A stretch of DNA of 64,000 nucleotides, from NCBI GenBank assembly GCA_027459505.1, contig DAIDIE010000031.1, positions 1 through 64,000 of the forward strand. Reading direction: 5' to 3'. Shown here one piece after another: positions 35,599-45,057 of the stretch. Under the pieces are notes generated by a model. That model ran no database searches and was not told where the DNA came from. It saw nothing but the letters and a program-made list of their open reading frames with translations. The DNA comes from Acidobacteriota bacterium. GTDB lineage: Bacteria; Acidobacteriota; Terriglobia; Terriglobales; SCQP01. Numbering within the stretch: position 1 is the stretch's first letter; every line of letters starts with the position of its first letter. Position numbers and translations under genes: made by a program.

Positions 35599-36933
35599 TC
35601 AGAGCTGCACGGCGTACAGCGCGTGTGATCCCTCCGGGCGTTGCAATTGCCCCGCATGGGAAAGAATGTACAGGTCCGCTTCCGCCACACTCACCATCGG
35701 CGGCATTGCCTCTGTATCGACCAGCGCGAGGTACTCCAGGATGGCCTCGGAAAGCTGGCGCGCCGGTGCCCAATCCAGTCGGAAGGGTGCAGGGCGTCCG
35801 GCTGCGCCGTTGTATCCGGTGAACTGGATCCACAACTCTTGTTGGGCGAATTGCTGAACCAACCACGCCGTTGCCGATATCGCCTTCTCCGTTCCTGGCG
35901 TGTTGGGTGGCAGGCAAAAGGCGATGCGCAGCCTCCGGTCCTGTTCACGGGTAAACTCCCGCACGCGCAGTTCTCCAGTCCGCGCCGTCGCCTTCCAGTG
36001 CACCGCGCGCGCGCTGTCGCCCGCCTGATGCTGACGGACCTGGTAAAGGTCGCTGCCCATGCCGCGCTGCGGCAGCGATTCCTGCCCGCTGGCGGGCGCA
36101 AACCGGTTCAGCAATGCGGGCGCTTCCAGCGGCGCCGGATAAACCAGCACCAGGTGATCGTCTTTGGCGTACTGAAAGCGCCGTGTCTTGATTGTCAGTG
36201 CGAACGGAAAGGAGGTCTGCAGTGCGAAGCTCGTGACACGGTATTGGCCGCGCTTTGGAAAGCGGATCGAGGATACCGCGGTCACCGATTGATGAGCGCG
36301 CACCAGCGCACAGTAGACCGGGCGCATCTCCACCCGCTCGCCGGGCCGGCGGAAGCTGTGCCCTTTGCGTCCCCGCTTTCTTGTCGCCAAAGTCGCGGAA
36401 ACCGGCTGCCCCTCGCCCAGGATGCGCAGCGAGTAGGACGGAAGCAGCCATTTCTCGTTCTCCAGTGTGAGCTGAATGGGAATGTCTTGTTCAGCCGAGA
36501 CCTGCAGGGGCAGTTGAAAACGAAGTGCCATGCCGCTGAGGTCCAGCGCCGACGCCATGCCGCTGACCGCGAGTGTCGCCAGCATGGCTGCTCCTACAAG
36601 GTAGAGCAGGTTGTTGCCGGTGTTGACCGCCGCCAACAGCACCAGCAGTAGCCCAATCAGAAACAGCAGAGCTGCCTTAGTGAAGCGCGCCTGCCCCCGC
36701 CAGCCAAGAAAGCGGCGCAGAATGCTGCGCCGCAGCAGGTTGGGCAACGTCAGCGCCCCCATAATGAGCGCCAATCCCAGCGCCAGCAGTGCCACGGCGG
36801 CCTGCTGCCAGGGGCGGGGCATCTGCCCGGAGAGCAAGGCCAGCAAGAGCGCGAACAGCAGGAGACCGGCCGAAAGCCACCCTTTCCACAGGGGCATCGG
36901 CGGCGGCAGTTCCGGGTCGGCTACGCGGGGCAT
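35599..36933 (-). CDS. DUF58 domain membrane protein
   Basis: A 444-residue protein with four hydrophobic helices in the first 130 residues (GLLLFALLLALLSG, AAVALLALGLALIMGAL, ALLFLIGLLLVLLAAV, LVGAAMLATLAVSGMAS), a beta-rich middle and the DUF58 core near residue 300: RGMGSDLYQVRQHQAGDSAR followed by AVHWKATARTGELRVREFTR. DUF58 proteins often sit beside MoxR ATPases and von Willebrand domain proteins and are thought to act in cell-envelope assembly; no such partner is adjacent here. It is convergent with tRNA-Ser and divergent from tRNA-Val. Confidence 0.88.
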   Translation of the reverse strand: MPRVADPELPPPMPLWKGWLSAGLLLFALLLALLSGQMPRPWQQAAVALLALGLALIMGALTLPNLLRRSILRRFLGWRGQARFTKAALLFLIGLLLVLLAAVNTGNNLLYLVGAAMLATLAVSGMASALDLSGMALRFQLPLQVSAEQDIPIQLTLENEKWLLPSYSLRILGEGQPVSATLATRKRGRKGHSFRRPGERVEMRPVYCALVRAHQSVTAVSSIRFPKRGQYRVTSFALQTSFPFALTIKTRRFQYAKDDHLVLVYPAPLEAPALLNRFAPASGQESLPQRGMGSDLYQVRQHQAGDSARAVHWKATARTGELRVREFTREQDRRLRIAFCLPPNTPGTEKAISATAWLVQQFAQQELWIQFTGYNGAAGRPAPFRLDWAPARQLSEAILEYLALVDTEAMPPMVSVAEADLYILSHAGQLQRPEGSHALYAVQL

Positions 36934-37120
36934 AGCTCATCGTACTGCGAGCCGTGTACGGGCGGGCGGAAGCCTGACACCTTAGACCGGGCACATCCCT
37001 GACACGTTCTCCTTGCGGCGGGTGGAATGCAGCGCGTCCCAGCCTGTTGCGCCCCCTGCCCCCGCTATTCCATGAAGGGTCGAGAGTCTGCTAAAATAGC
37101 AGAGATTTTCTCGCTGATTT

Positions 37121-37197
37121 GGGCGCCTAGCTCAGTTGGTTAGAGCGCCGCCTTCACACGGCGGAGGTCATAGGTTCGAGTCCTATGGCGCCCACCA
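37121..37197 (+). tRNA. tRNA-Val (anticodon CAC)
   Basis: A 77-base tRNA: acceptor GGGCGCC/GGCGCCC, D-arm GCTC/GAGC, anticodon stem CCGCC/GGCGG with loop TTCACAC (anticodon CAC), T-arm ATAGG/CCTAT with TTCGAGT loop, and encoded CCA. A TAAAAT box lies about 24 bases upstream (37092-37097). Confidence 0.97.
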
Positions 37198-37470
37198 TGC
37201 TCGCTGCAGCGGATTCGAACGGATCCAAAGAGTGGGAAGATCGTTCCCCGCGACCGTTGTCCATGGGAGCTAACCTTTAGACTTCCGGCAAGTGCCCGGG
37301 GCGGGGCGCCGGTTGTCCCCCGCGCTCAATACGAGCGAGCCACGGCGGCTTCACGGTCTCACTGGAGAACGTGCCAGCGAGCCGCCAGGAAGCAATGCCG
37401 GCGGGTAGCTCAGGGGACGAGGCGGTGCCTCACTGGATCGGACTGTCGTGGCGGGGAAGGGGCTGAAGTT

Positions 37471-37944
37471 ATGCTGATCGCAGTGCAGGAATTGCAGCAG
37501 CACCCGCTGCACGTCGAGAAGGAATATGCGGCCGGCGAAATTGAAGTACAGCAGCCCGACCTGGAGCGGATTGGACCGCTGAAGGTCCAGGCGGATGCGC
37601 GGTTGAGCGGTCCCGAAATTCGCGTGCACCTGCGCATTGATGGCATCGCCAGTCCCAATTGCGCGCGTTGCCTGCAGCCTGTGGCCCTGCCATTGGCGCA
37701 TGATGTGCGGCTGGTTTATCATCCGGTTTCGGAGCTGACCGCCGTGAATGAAGTGGAAATCCATACCGCCGACACGGAAGTGGGCTTTTTTCGTGGCGAG
37801 GGCGTGGAGCTGGAAGATATTGTCCGGGAACAAGTGCTGTTGGCGCTCCCCATGCGCACCATGTGCAACGAAGAGTGCCGCGGACTCTGCCCCACCTGCG
37901 GCAGCAATTTGAACCATGAGACCTGTGACTGTGACAAGCGCTGA
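37471..37944 (+). CDS. yceD: YceD/DUF177 protein
   Basis: A 157-residue DUF177 protein, encoded as usual just before rpmF. It has NCARCLQPVALPL near residue 65 and the C-terminal cysteine cluster MCNEECRGLCPTCGSNLNHE that likely binds zinc. YceD homologues are linked to large-subunit rRNA processing and are regularly cotranscribed with L32 and plsX. The spacing to rpmF is 64 bases. The 273 bases upstream, back to tRNA-Val, contain no recognisable gene. Confidence 0.92.
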   Translation: MLIAVQELQQHPLHVEKEYAAGEIEVQQPDLERIGPLKVQADARLSGPEIRVHLRIDGIASPNCARCLQPVALPLAHDVRLVYHPVSELTAVNEVEIHTADTEVGFFRGEGVELEDIVREQVLLALPMRTMCNEECRGLCPTCGSNLNHETCDCDKR

Positions 37945-38008
37945 ACTTGTCCGGCGCGGTCCGGGATTTTGAAAGGAACCAGGCGGCCACGGGCCGCTGC
38001 TTACTGCA

Positions 38009-38188
38009 ATGCCTAATCCGAAGCGACGTCATTCTCATCAACGCAAGAATACCCGCCGCGCGCACGATCACCTGTCGACCACCTCGCGCTCGGAGTGCCC
38101 CAACTGCCACGAGCAGAAGCTGCCGCACCGCATCTGTCCGCATTGCGGATACTATCGCGACAAAGAGGTAGTGGAAGTCGCCAGCTAG
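38009..38188 (+). CDS. rpmF: Ribosomal protein L32
   Basis: A 59-residue protein starting MPNPKRRHSHQRKNTRRAHD. Zinc-binding cysteines are in SECPNCHEQKLPHRICPHCG, then YYRDKEVVEV. It is a structural protein of the 50S subunit. The four cysteines mark the zinc-containing (C+) form. The order yceD-rpmF-plsX-fabD-fabG is the classical conserved cluster. Between it and plsX are 211 bases with no further gene. Confidence 0.96.
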   Translation: MPNPKRRHSHQRKNTRRAHDHLSTTSRSECPNCHEQKLPHRICPHCGYYRDKEVVEVAS

Positions 38189-38399
38189 GGCGCTGGCTTC
38201 TTCCGTTGGGTTGTGGTTCACGGTGTCACCGGGCGAGCCCTGTGATGTTCAGGGCTGCCCCTTTGGCCCACCCGGGGCTTTGGCCTCACCGAGAACAAGC
38301 TTGTGGCAATTATCGCCGTCTATGCTTCGACGTTGCGACCCGTCGCAGCCGCCTCGCGGTGCTGTGCAAAGGCTGTGAACCAGGCGCGTCCCACTCCAT

Positions 38400-39479
38400 A
38401 TGCCTGAGGACCCCAATCTCAGTTCCCCAACCATAATTGCCCTCGATGCCATGGGCAGCGATGAGGCCCCGCACCCCGAACTTGCCGGTGCGCTGGCGGC
38501 GGTGCGCGCCTATGGGGTCAAAATTCTGCTGGTGGGACAAGAGCAGGTACTGTCGCCGCTCTGGAAAGGACTGCCGCAAGCCGAGCGGCAGCACATCGAG
38601 ATCGTACCAGCGGATGATGTGATCCGCATGGACGAAAAGGCGATCCGAGCGGTGCGCACCAAACGCAACTCCTCCATTCACGTCTGCTGCCGTCTGGTAC
38701 GCGAGGGCCGTGCCGCTGGCATGGTCAGCGCCGGTAACACCGGCGCCGTCATGGCGGCGGGCAAGATGATTCTGGGCAGCCTGCCAGCCGTGCAGCGGCC
38801 CGCACTGGCGGCGGTATTTCCTACCGCTGCGGGAACTGCGGCGGTGCTTTTGGACGTGGGCGCTAACGTCGATTGCCGTCCCGAGCACCTAGAGCAGTTT
38901 GCCGTCATGGGCGAGATCTATCACCGCGCCATCCTGAATGGCGGCCAGCCCCGTGTCGGCCTCCTCTCCATTGGCGAGGAGGAGATCAAGGGGAACGATC
39001 TCACCCGCGAGGCGTTTGGGCTGTTGCGCCAGCTCCCCATTCAGTTTATCGGCAATGTGGAAGGCCGCGATGTCTACCTGGGCAACGTCGATGTGATTGT
39101 CTGCGATGGTTTTGTCGGTAACGTCGCTCTGAAAATCAGCGAAGGCCTGGTCGACACTTTCCGGACATTGTTGAAAGAGTCCATGGCGAGTTCGATAGCG
39201 AGCAAGCTGGGCTACCTGCTGTCGCGTAAAGCCATTGCCCGCTTTAAGAAGCGGTTGGACTACAGCGAATACGGTGGCGCGCCGTTGCTGGGAGTGCGCG
39301 GCGTGGTGATTATTTCGCATGGCCGCTCCAATGCCAACGCCATCAAGAACGCCGTGCGCGTGGCGCGCGACTTCCATCGGCAAAAGATCAATCAGCAAAT
39401 CGAAAAAGAAATCGAGCAGTTGAAATTGCGCCCCAGCCCGGATCTCAGTGAGGCTGATCCGGCGCCGCTGGGTCAGTAA
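38400..39479 (+). CDS. plsX: Phosphate acyltransferase PlsX
   Basis: A 359-residue enzyme producing acyl-phosphate from acyl-ACP, the first step of the PlsX/PlsY phospholipid route. It contains [112 protein letters not shown] and [14 protein letters not shown]. The C-terminal 30 residues are a polar, helical tail beyond the usual end. A strong hairpin lies 6-36 bases after the stop. Confidence 0.96.
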   Translation: MPEDPNLSSPTIIALDAMGSDEAPHPELAGALAAVRAYGVKILLVGQEQVLSPLWKGLPQAERQHIEIVPADDVIRMDEKAIRAVRTKRNSSIHVCCRLVREGRAAGMVSAGNTGAVMAAGKMILGSLPAVQRPALAAVFPTAAGTAAVLLDVGANVDCRPEHLEQFAVMGEIYHRAILNGGQPRVGLLSIGEEEIKGNDLTREAFGLLRQLPIQFIGNVEGRDVYLGNVDVIVCDGFVGNVALKISEGLVDTFRTLLKESMASSIASKLGYLLSRKAIARFKKRLDYSEYGGAPLLGVRGVVIISHGRSNANAIKNAVRVARDFHRQKINQQIEKEIEQLKLRPSPDLSEADPAPLGQ

Positions 39480-39485
39480 TAGGGA

Positions 39486-39515
39486 CGAAGTCCGCTTTGC
39501 TTAAGCGGACCTTCG
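39486..39515 (+). terminator. Hairpin between plsX and fabD
   Basis: CGAAG-TCCGCTT (39486-39497), loop TGCTT, AAGCGGA-C-CTTCG (39503-39515): a 12-bp stem with one bulged C. No T-run follows, so it may attenuate, process or stabilise rather than end transcription. It begins a few bases after the plsX stop. Confidence 0.45.
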
Positions 39516-39611
39516 ACGGCCGGGCTGAGTTCAACGTTGTGGACCGGATGTCACGGTTCGAAAATGATAGCCGGCTCACGAAATCGGCTGCTGTTCCCAA
39601 ACTTCTGAACC

Positions 39612-40544
39612 ATGAAAACAATCGCACTCCTGTTCCCAGGACAAGGGTCGCAGTATGCCGGCATGGGCCGGGCGCTGGCAGATGCCTATCCCGCCGTCGC
39701 GGATGTGTTTCAACAAGCTGACGAGGTGTTAGGTATACCGCTTTCGGGGCTGTGCTTTAGCGGGCCGGAAGACGATCTCAAGCTGACCGCCAACACGCAG
39801 CCGGCTATTCTCACCACCGCTATTGCGGCGCTTCAGGCATTGCGGGCCGCGGGGGTGCAGGCACAGTACGCCGCCGGGCACAGTTTGGGTGAATACGCCG
39901 CCATAGTGAGTGCGGGGGCGCTGCCGTTTGTCGACGCAGTGCGGCTGGTGCGCTTGCGTGGGCAGCTCATGCAGTCCGCCGTTCCCGTCGGGCAGGGCGC
40001 CATGGCCGCGCTGCTGAATCTCGACCCGGAACAGGTCGAGCGCATCTGCGCCGAAGCGGCGCAAGGAGAAGTCTGCTCGCCGGCGAATTTCAACTCGCCC
40101 GGACAGATTGTCATTGCCGGCCATGCCGGCGCCGTGACGCGTGCCCAGGAATTGGCCAGCGCCGCCGGCGGCCGTGCCATCCCGCTGGCGGTCAGCGCTC
40201 CTTTTCATTGCGCGCTGATGCAGCCCGCACAGGACGGGCTCGCGCCCAGCCTGCGGCAGGCGTCCTTCCAGGACGCGCACATCCCGGTGATTACCAATGT
40301 GGATGCGGAGCCGGCCAGCGGCGCGGAAGCGCTGCGCTCGGCGCTGGTGCGGCAGGTCACCGCCCCGGTGCGCTGGGAGCAGTCCATGCGCAAGCTGATC
40401 GAGCTCGGCGTCGATATGTTCGTCGAAGTTGGTCCGGGCAAGGTTTTGGCTGGACTGATGCGGCGCATTGATCGCGGGCGCAAAGTGCTCAACGTCGAAG
40501 ATCCCGCATCACTGGACGCGACCTTGCAGGCGCTCAACGGATAA
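39612..40544 (+). CDS. fabD: Malonyl-CoA:ACP transacylase
   Basis: A 310-residue enzyme loading malonyl groups onto ACP. It begins TIALLFPGQGSQYAGMGRAL. The nucleophile Ser is in AGHSLGEYAAIVSAG near residue 91, the Arg in RGQLMQSAVPVGQGAMAALL near 115 and the catalytic His in AVSAPFHCALMQPA near 199. The C-terminus has FVEVGPGKVLAGLMRRI. Eight bases separate it from fabG. Confidence 0.97.
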   Translation: MKTIALLFPGQGSQYAGMGRALADAYPAVADVFQQADEVLGIPLSGLCFSGPEDDLKLTANTQPAILTTAIAALQALRAAGVQAQYAAGHSLGEYAAIVSAGALPFVDAVRLVRLRGQLMQSAVPVGQGAMAALLNLDPEQVERICAEAAQGEVCSPANFNSPGQIVIAGHAGAVTRAQELASAAGGRAIPLAVSAPFHCALMQPAQDGLAPSLRQASFQDAHIPVITNVDAEPASGAEALRSALVRQVTAPVRWEQSMRKLIELGVDMFVEVGPGKVLAGLMRRIDRGRKVLNVEDPASLDATLQALNG

Positions 40545-40552
40545 CGCAAAGG

Positions 40553-41305
40553 ATGCCGGACATGCAGGAAACATCAAGAATCGCGGCGGTTACGGGCGCA
40601 TCACAAGGTATTGGACGCGCCATTGCATTGGAGCTGGCGCTTCAGGGATATCGCCTGGCGCTAATGGCGCGCAACGAGGAAAAGCTGGGTCTGGTCGCCG
40701 GCGAGTTGCGCGAAAAGGGCGCCACGGCGGAGATTTTTGCTTGCGATGTGGCTGATTCCGCGTCGATTCAGTCGGCGTTTGCCGCCGTCTTCAAGGTTTT
40801 CTCCAAAGTAGACATCCTGGTCAATAACGCTGGGATTACCCGCGATCAGTTGATGTTGCGCATGAAGCCCGGGGACTGGGACGCAGTGCTGCAGACCAAT
40901 CTCACCTCCGCGTTTTTGTGCTCGCAGCAGGTTATTCCCGGCATGATGAAACAGCGATGGGGTCGCATCATCAATATCACCAGCATCGTGGGGCAGACCG
41001 GCAATCCGGGGCAGGCTAATTACGTGGCCTCGAAAGCGGGTCTGATCGGGTTTACCCGCGCGCTGGCGCTGGAGATCGCCTCCCGGCAAATCACAGTCAA
41101 CGCTGTCGCTCCTGGCTTCATCCAGACTGCGATGACGGCGGAGTTGCCACCCGAGGCGGCCAGCAAGCTCATGGAGCGTATCCCGCTGCGCCGTATGGGG
41201 ACAGATCAGGAAATTGCCGCCGCGGTGCGCTTCCTGTCCAGCGAAGAAGCCGGCTACATTACCGGACAGACGCTGAACGTCAACGGCGGTCTGTACCTGG
41301 GATAG
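40553..41305 (+). CDS. fabG: 3-oxoacyl-ACP reductase FabG
   Basis: A 250-residue short-chain dehydrogenase. The NADP loop TGASQGIGRAIALEL is at residue 14, ILVNNAGITRDQLMLRMK near 94, and the catalytic set is Ser in NITSIVGQTGNPG and Tyr/Lys in NYVASKAGLIGF near 157-161. The C-terminal GYITGQTLNVNGGLYL is characteristic of FabG rather than of other SDRs. It ends the yceD-to-fabG cluster; acpP and fabF are not in the window. Confidence 0.95.
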   Translation: MPDMQETSRIAAVTGASQGIGRAIALELALQGYRLALMARNEEKLGLVAGELREKGATAEIFACDVADSASIQSAFAAVFKVFSKVDILVNNAGITRDQLMLRMKPGDWDAVLQTNLTSAFLCSQQVIPGMMKQRWGRIINITSIVGQTGNPGQANYVASKAGLIGFTRALALEIASRQITVNAVAPGFIQTAMTAELPPEAASKLMERIPLRRMGTDQEIAAAVRFLSSEEAGYITGQTLNVNGGLYLG

Positions 41306-41480
41306 CGTGGCGCAGCGGTCGAGAAGCCACTTTACTCCCCTTGGGAAAGATCGCCAGAGCAGATCACCAGTGGAGGGCCGCGAAATTCTTCCGGGGTCCA
41401 ACACAGCGCAGTTTGCTTTGTTGGGGTGGGCAGGGCGGCCTGAAGCAGACGTGCCTCCGCTCTTGAGCGGATGCGGGTAT

Positions 41481-42344
41481 CTATTGAGTGAGCTTTTCCT
41501 GCAGGGTCTTGACGGCCATGCGGCGCAACAACTCGTTCACGTTTTTGTTGCTCGACAAAATGCGCAGATCGTTTTGGAACAGGTGCTTCACCAGGGGCAG
41601 GGCGACATCCAGCGGCGTGCGCGGATTATTGACCAAGTTGCGAATGATGACCATCGAGGCCATGAATTTGCGGCTGGCTGCGATGCCCCGCAAAACCTCG
41701 TCGGAAACGTTGCGCATATTACTGATCAGTTCGACGTCGTTGGTGGTCAGCCGGGGAGAGCCCAGCACCGCGCGCTGCACGACTTTGTTGGAGTCACGGA
41801 TCAACAGCAAGCGCTCGTCGCGGCTCCCGCGCAGGGCGCACTGCACACGCTGAGGAACGCTCATTTTAGCGATGCGGCTTAAAGGGCTATCGGTTCTGGT
41901 GGTGGGCTTGCCGGGTGCAGGGGCGTCCAGCAGCGTATTCAACTCGCGCACCTCTTCCGGGTCGGCATCGACCAGCGTGAAGGGATCGGTTTCACTGCGC
42001 GCCAGATCGAGAAACGCCTTCTCTTCGGGGCTGATCTCGGCCCAGTCAGGCTCCTCACCGAGCGGAGATTCCTGGCGCGAGGCCACGTAGGCGCGCAGGT
42101 AGTCCGGGGCGGCCGGATGTGCGGCCAGATCGATAAGCAGTTCGGGTTGGACGCGGCTCAAGGTACGCGAGGCCTGGGCGGCGAGAGCTCCGCCGTCACG
42201 AGCTAGATAGGCCAGTACGCAAATACGCGATGCCAACGGCAATGACAGCCGGCCCAACGCGGCATCCTGCGCGATGTTGGATGGGACGGTCCCGGCCTTC
42301 AGCAGCGCCACCATGCGCTCCGCTGGTGCATAGGCGTCATTCAA
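41481..42344 (-). CDS. Conserved hypothetical helical-repeat protein
   Basis: A 287-residue soluble protein of unknown function. It is rich in helices with a HEAT-like rhythm, for instance LLIRDSNKVVQRAVLGSPRL, LISNMRNVSDEVLRGIAA and MVIIRNLVNNPRTPLDVALP, ending LLRRMAVKTLQEKL. The middle (residues 85-150) is acidic and probably disordered. It has no signal peptide. Its start codon overlaps the stop of the RodZ-like gene by four bases, so the two are cotranscribed and perhaps work together. I do not know a named family for it. Confidence 0.6.
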   Translation of the reverse strand: MNDAYAPAERMVALLKAGTVPSNIAQDAALGRLSLPLASRICVLAYLARDGGALAAQASRTLSRVQPELLIDLAAHPAAPDYLRAYVASRQESPLGEEPDWAEISPEEKAFLDLARSETDPFTLVDADPEEVRELNTLLDAPAPGKPTTRTDSPLSRIAKMSVPQRVQCALRGSRDERLLLIRDSNKVVQRAVLGSPRLTTNDVELISNMRNVSDEVLRGIAASRKFMASMVIIRNLVNNPRTPLDVALPLVKHLFQNDLRILSSNKNVNELLRRMAVKTLQEKLTQ

Positions 42345-43219
42345 TGGCTGGCCTCGCTGGCCGGGGCTGGAAACTGAACCCGCCCTACCACGCCGGTTCC
42401 GCCCGGAACCGCCACCCGGTGCCCGTTGATCAGCAAGCGGGTGGCGCCAGCGTTGCCGGTGATCAGGCGGAATTCATGCAGCGCTTTAAAGGTGTGCGGC
42501 GCACCCTTTTGCAGTGTGGTCTGCAGCGCGGTGTTGTGATCAACCTCCACGGAGACCCAGGCGGGCGCGCTGACTGAGAGCTGGACCAAATAAGCCGGCT
42601 TGCTAGCTGTTGCGGAGGTTGCCTTGGAGGCCGCCTTGAAAGCCGCATGGGAGGCCGCCGCCACTGTCGGGACTTTCGCTGCGGCAACGGCGGTCTTGGC
42701 AAGAGACACAGGCGCCGTCCGCTGACCTGTCTGGCTGTGAGCCGCGGTGGGAGTGACTTGTGGAACCGCTGCGCTCCTTGCCGGACTGCTCGATGCCTGA
42801 GGCTTGGGCTGTCTGCGCGTCGGGGCGGCAGCTCGCACCGCCGGTTGCGGTGGACGAAAAATCATGTGGTAACCGGCATCGGCGCTCAGCGCAATGACTC
42901 CCAAAACGAGCAGCGTCATCAGTGCCTGCCCTCCCGACCATGGAGAGTTGCCGGTCGGGGGTGGAGCTGGCGCCGCGACTGTCACGACCGGTTCGGCGGC
43001 CAGGTAATGCGCCAGGGTGCGCTCTTCATCCAGCCCCAGGTGACGGGCATAGGCGCGCACAAAGCTGCGCACGAAGTGGCCGCCCGGCAGCGCGGCGGTA
43101 TTGCCTTCTTCCAGCGCCTGCAGGAAACGTGGCTGAATGCGCGTGGCGGCGGCAATCTCCTCCAGCGTGACCTGGCGCAGGATGCGCTCGCGCCGTAATT
43201 CTTCCCCAAAAGGATTCAT
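42341..43219 (-). CDS. RodZ-like helix-turn-helix membrane protein
   Basis: A 292-residue protein with the RodZ plan: N-terminal HTH (residues 1-70: FGEELRRERILRQVTLEEIA, IQPRFLQALEEGNTAALPGG, HFVRSFVRAYARHLGL), one membrane helix near 107-127 (LMTLLVLGVIALSADAGY), a long Ala/Thr/Ser/Lys-rich linker (135-205) and a C-terminal DUF4115 beta domain (LVQLSVSAPAWVSVEVDHNT, LLINGHRVAVPG). RodZ links MreB to the cell-wall machinery; homologues in other phyla can have other jobs. ATG 43219 is chosen over an upstream frame start at 43282. It is the first gene of a two-gene minus-strand operon. Confidence 0.82.
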   Translation of the reverse strand: MNPFGEELRRERILRQVTLEEIAAATRIQPRFLQALEEGNTAALPGGHFVRSFVRAYARHLGLDEERTLAHYLAAEPVVTVAAPAPPPTGNSPWSGGQALMTLLVLGVIALSADAGYHMIFRPPQPAVRAAAPTRRQPKPQASSSPARSAAVPQVTPTAAHSQTGQRTAPVSLAKTAVAAAKVPTVAAASHAAFKAASKATSATASKPAYLVQLSVSAPAWVSVEVDHNTALQTTLQKGAPHTFKALHEFRLITGNAGATRLLINGHRVAVPGGTGVVGRVQFPAPASEASH

Positions 43220-43317
43220 AGGGCAGTGGTAGGGCCATTGTCGATGGGCAAGGTAGCCGCCGTCAATGGCAAGCTGGAGCATAGCCGTAAAAAATCCTAT
43301 CTCGGCTATACTCTTGA

Positions 43318-43486
43318 CGAGCTAGGCTGAGTCGAACGGATTTCCGGTTCAGCCGAAGTGCTGGATGGCCTGCTAGATCCCGCACCGTTGGCGACCAAGA
43401 TCATCCCGGCCAATACTCGGTAGCTTCGGTCCTGGGGTTCCCGCCTGCGCGACGCGGGACCGGTTGCGAAGCGGGTGGGATAGTGG
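43318..43486 (+). repeat. Dispersed intergenic repeat, copy 5 (most diverged)
   Basis: About 169 bp in the 333-bp gap between the RodZ-like gene and the cyclase. It keeps CTGAGTCGAAC, CAGCCGAAGTGCTGG, CCCGCACCGTTGGCGACCA, TAGCTTCGGTCC and TTGCGAAGCGGGTGGGATA. The stem is GCTTCG/CGAAGC with an insert of about 38 bases that contains its own inverted repeat (TCCTGGGGTTCCCGCCTGCG facing GCGACGCGGGACCGG). The rest of the gap, 43487-43552, holds nothing recognisable. Confidence 0.75.
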
Positions 43487-43552
43487 AATCAACGTGGCAG
43501 CGCCCCGGTGTTGCAGGGCAGGGCAGTTAACGATTTCCAATAAGACAGGCGA

Positions 43553-44611
43553 ATGTCACTGAGGGTGCCATTGATGGCAGCAGGCGAAGACGCATTAAAC
43601 GAGGTGCAGATTGCGGCTTCGCTCACTTCGACGCTGGAACTCGACGAAGTGCTGCGCCGCATTATGGTGTTTGCCCAGATGTGGTGGGGGCCGACCGGCG
43701 GCTCGGTGCTGCTGCTGGAATCCGAGCTGAACCTGGTGCGCTGCGTGGCCGCCTGGGGCGAAGACGCCGACGAGATCGTCGAACGCGATGCCCTGCTCAA
43801 GGATCTCCCGGATTGGGCGCAGCCCGGCGTGGGCGTGGTGCAGGACAGTCTGGAATGGAGCTGGCATGAGGATCTGGACGGCTGGCCCTTTGTGTCCCGC
43901 TCGACGCGCTTGCTCAAACGGGGGTTGGTGCGCATCCCTTTGCGCGGCGGCGACGGCCTGATGGGCTGGTTGCAGATGATTTTTCCGGAGCGGGCGCCAG
44001 TTCCCTTTGAGCCGCGGCGCGTGCTGGAAGCCCTGGTCACCTTTTCCGCCATCGCCATTCACAACGCCCTGGCGGTCAAGCGCGAGCGCCATTTAACCAT
44101 TACCGACGACTGCACCGGGCTTTTCAATAGCCGCTATTTGTTCCAGGTTCTGGAAACCGAAATCCTGCGCTCCGACCGGTTCGGCTATCCTTTCTCGTTC
44201 CTTTTCCTGGATTTGGATCACTTCAAACTCGTCAATGACCGTCACGGCCATCTCAGCGGGAGTCAGGTGCTGCGCGAGTTCGGTGTTCTGCTGCAACAGC
44301 AGGTTCGCCGGATTGACGCCGTCTTCCGCTATGGCGGCGACGAATTCGCCATTGTGCTTCCCCAGACCAACAAAGAGCAGGCGATTAAAGTGGCTGAACG
44401 GCTGCTCGAACAGGTGCGGCAGTCCCGCTTCTTGAAATCGGAGCAATTGAATGTGGGTCTCACGGTCAGCGTCGGCATGGTTACCTTTCCCGAGGATGTG
44501 ACCAGCGCGGAAGGCGTGATCCGGCAGGCGGACGAACTCATGTACCAGGTCAAGCACAGCAGCCGTGATGGCCTGGCCTCGCTGCCCCCACGTCCCACCC
44601 GCAAGAGCTGA
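43553..44611 (+). CDS. GAF-GGDEF diguanylate cyclase
   Basis: A 352-residue soluble signalling protein: a GAF domain at about 15-175 (IAASLTSTLELDEVLRRIMV, GSVLLLESELNLVRCVAAWG, GLVRIPLRGGDGLMGWLQM) and a GGDEF domain at about 185-345 (DDCTGLFNSRYLFQVLETEI, FLFLDLDHFKLVNDRHGHLS, FRYGGDEFAIVLPQ, TVSVGMVTFPED). The active-site GGDEF is intact, so it should make cyclic di-GMP. An RxxD inhibitory site is not seen at the usual place. Cyclic di-GMP often controls type IV pili, and the pil operon starts about 450 bases downstream on the same strand. Confidence 0.92.
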   Translation: MSLRVPLMAAGEDALNEVQIAASLTSTLELDEVLRRIMVFAQMWWGPTGGSVLLLESELNLVRCVAAWGEDADEIVERDALLKDLPDWAQPGVGVVQDSLEWSWHEDLDGWPFVSRSTRLLKRGLVRIPLRGGDGLMGWLQMIFPERAPVPFEPRRVLEALVTFSAIAIHNALAVKRERHLTITDDCTGLFNSRYLFQVLETEILRSDRFGYPFSFLFLDLDHFKLVNDRHGHLSGSQVLREFGVLLQQQVRRIDAVFRYGGDEFAIVLPQTNKEQAIKVAERLLEQVRQSRFLKSEQLNVGLTVSVGMVTFPEDVTSAEGVIRQADELMYQVKHSSRDGLASLPPRPTRKS

Positions 44612-45057
44612 GTTCAACAACCCCCGTCCACCGCACCCTACAACCCTGGTGTTCGATCGGCTGGCGAGCGCCGACAACGCGCTTGACCTCCCACCGCCGC
44701 CGGGCTTATGCGGGCACCTTCGGGGTCGTTTTCAGTCACGCTCCCCGTCATTTTTTTCTCATTGAACAGTTATAAGTTCGATTCGTATCAAACCTGACTC
44801 TCCGGACAGGGGCTGCTCCGCAAGCGCTGGATTTTCCTTGAGTTGGCGCGGGGCGGGACGGGCGAACGCCTTAAGCGCTCCTGAGAAAACACCCCAAAAA
44901 CCGGAAAAGAGCGGAAATACCGGGTATAACCCGCTTGACACCCAGACATGTAGAACGGTAACAAGGCAGTACGCCAAAATTCCGCGAAGCCGCGACTGAC
45001 ACGTTTACATTGTCGTCGTGAGTGGTTGCGGCATTAAGAATTCTGAGGAATGAATGA
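44612..45057 (+). promoter_or_regulatory. Control region of the pil operon
   Basis: This 446-bp gap has no supported gene. Near its end a 13-bp palindrome CGGGTATAACCCG (44921-44933) is followed two bases later by TTGACA (44935-44940), a perfect -35 box; the matching -10 is unclear (GTAACA at 44958-44963 with 17-base spacing). The arrangement suggests an operator beside a promoter for the HTH gene and pilMNOPQ. I found no cyclic-di-GMP riboswitch pattern here. Confidence 0.4.

Noticed and set aside
37198-37470. Further RNA gene after tRNA-Val
   Set aside because: The 273-base stretch shows GC-rich short stems but no tRNA or other known RNA pattern and no open frame with family resemblance.
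44612-45057. Cyclic-di-GMP riboswitch before the pil operon
   Set aside because: The region lies between a diguanylate cyclase and pil genes, so I looked for the GEMM core and its tetraloop-receptor pattern, but found no match.
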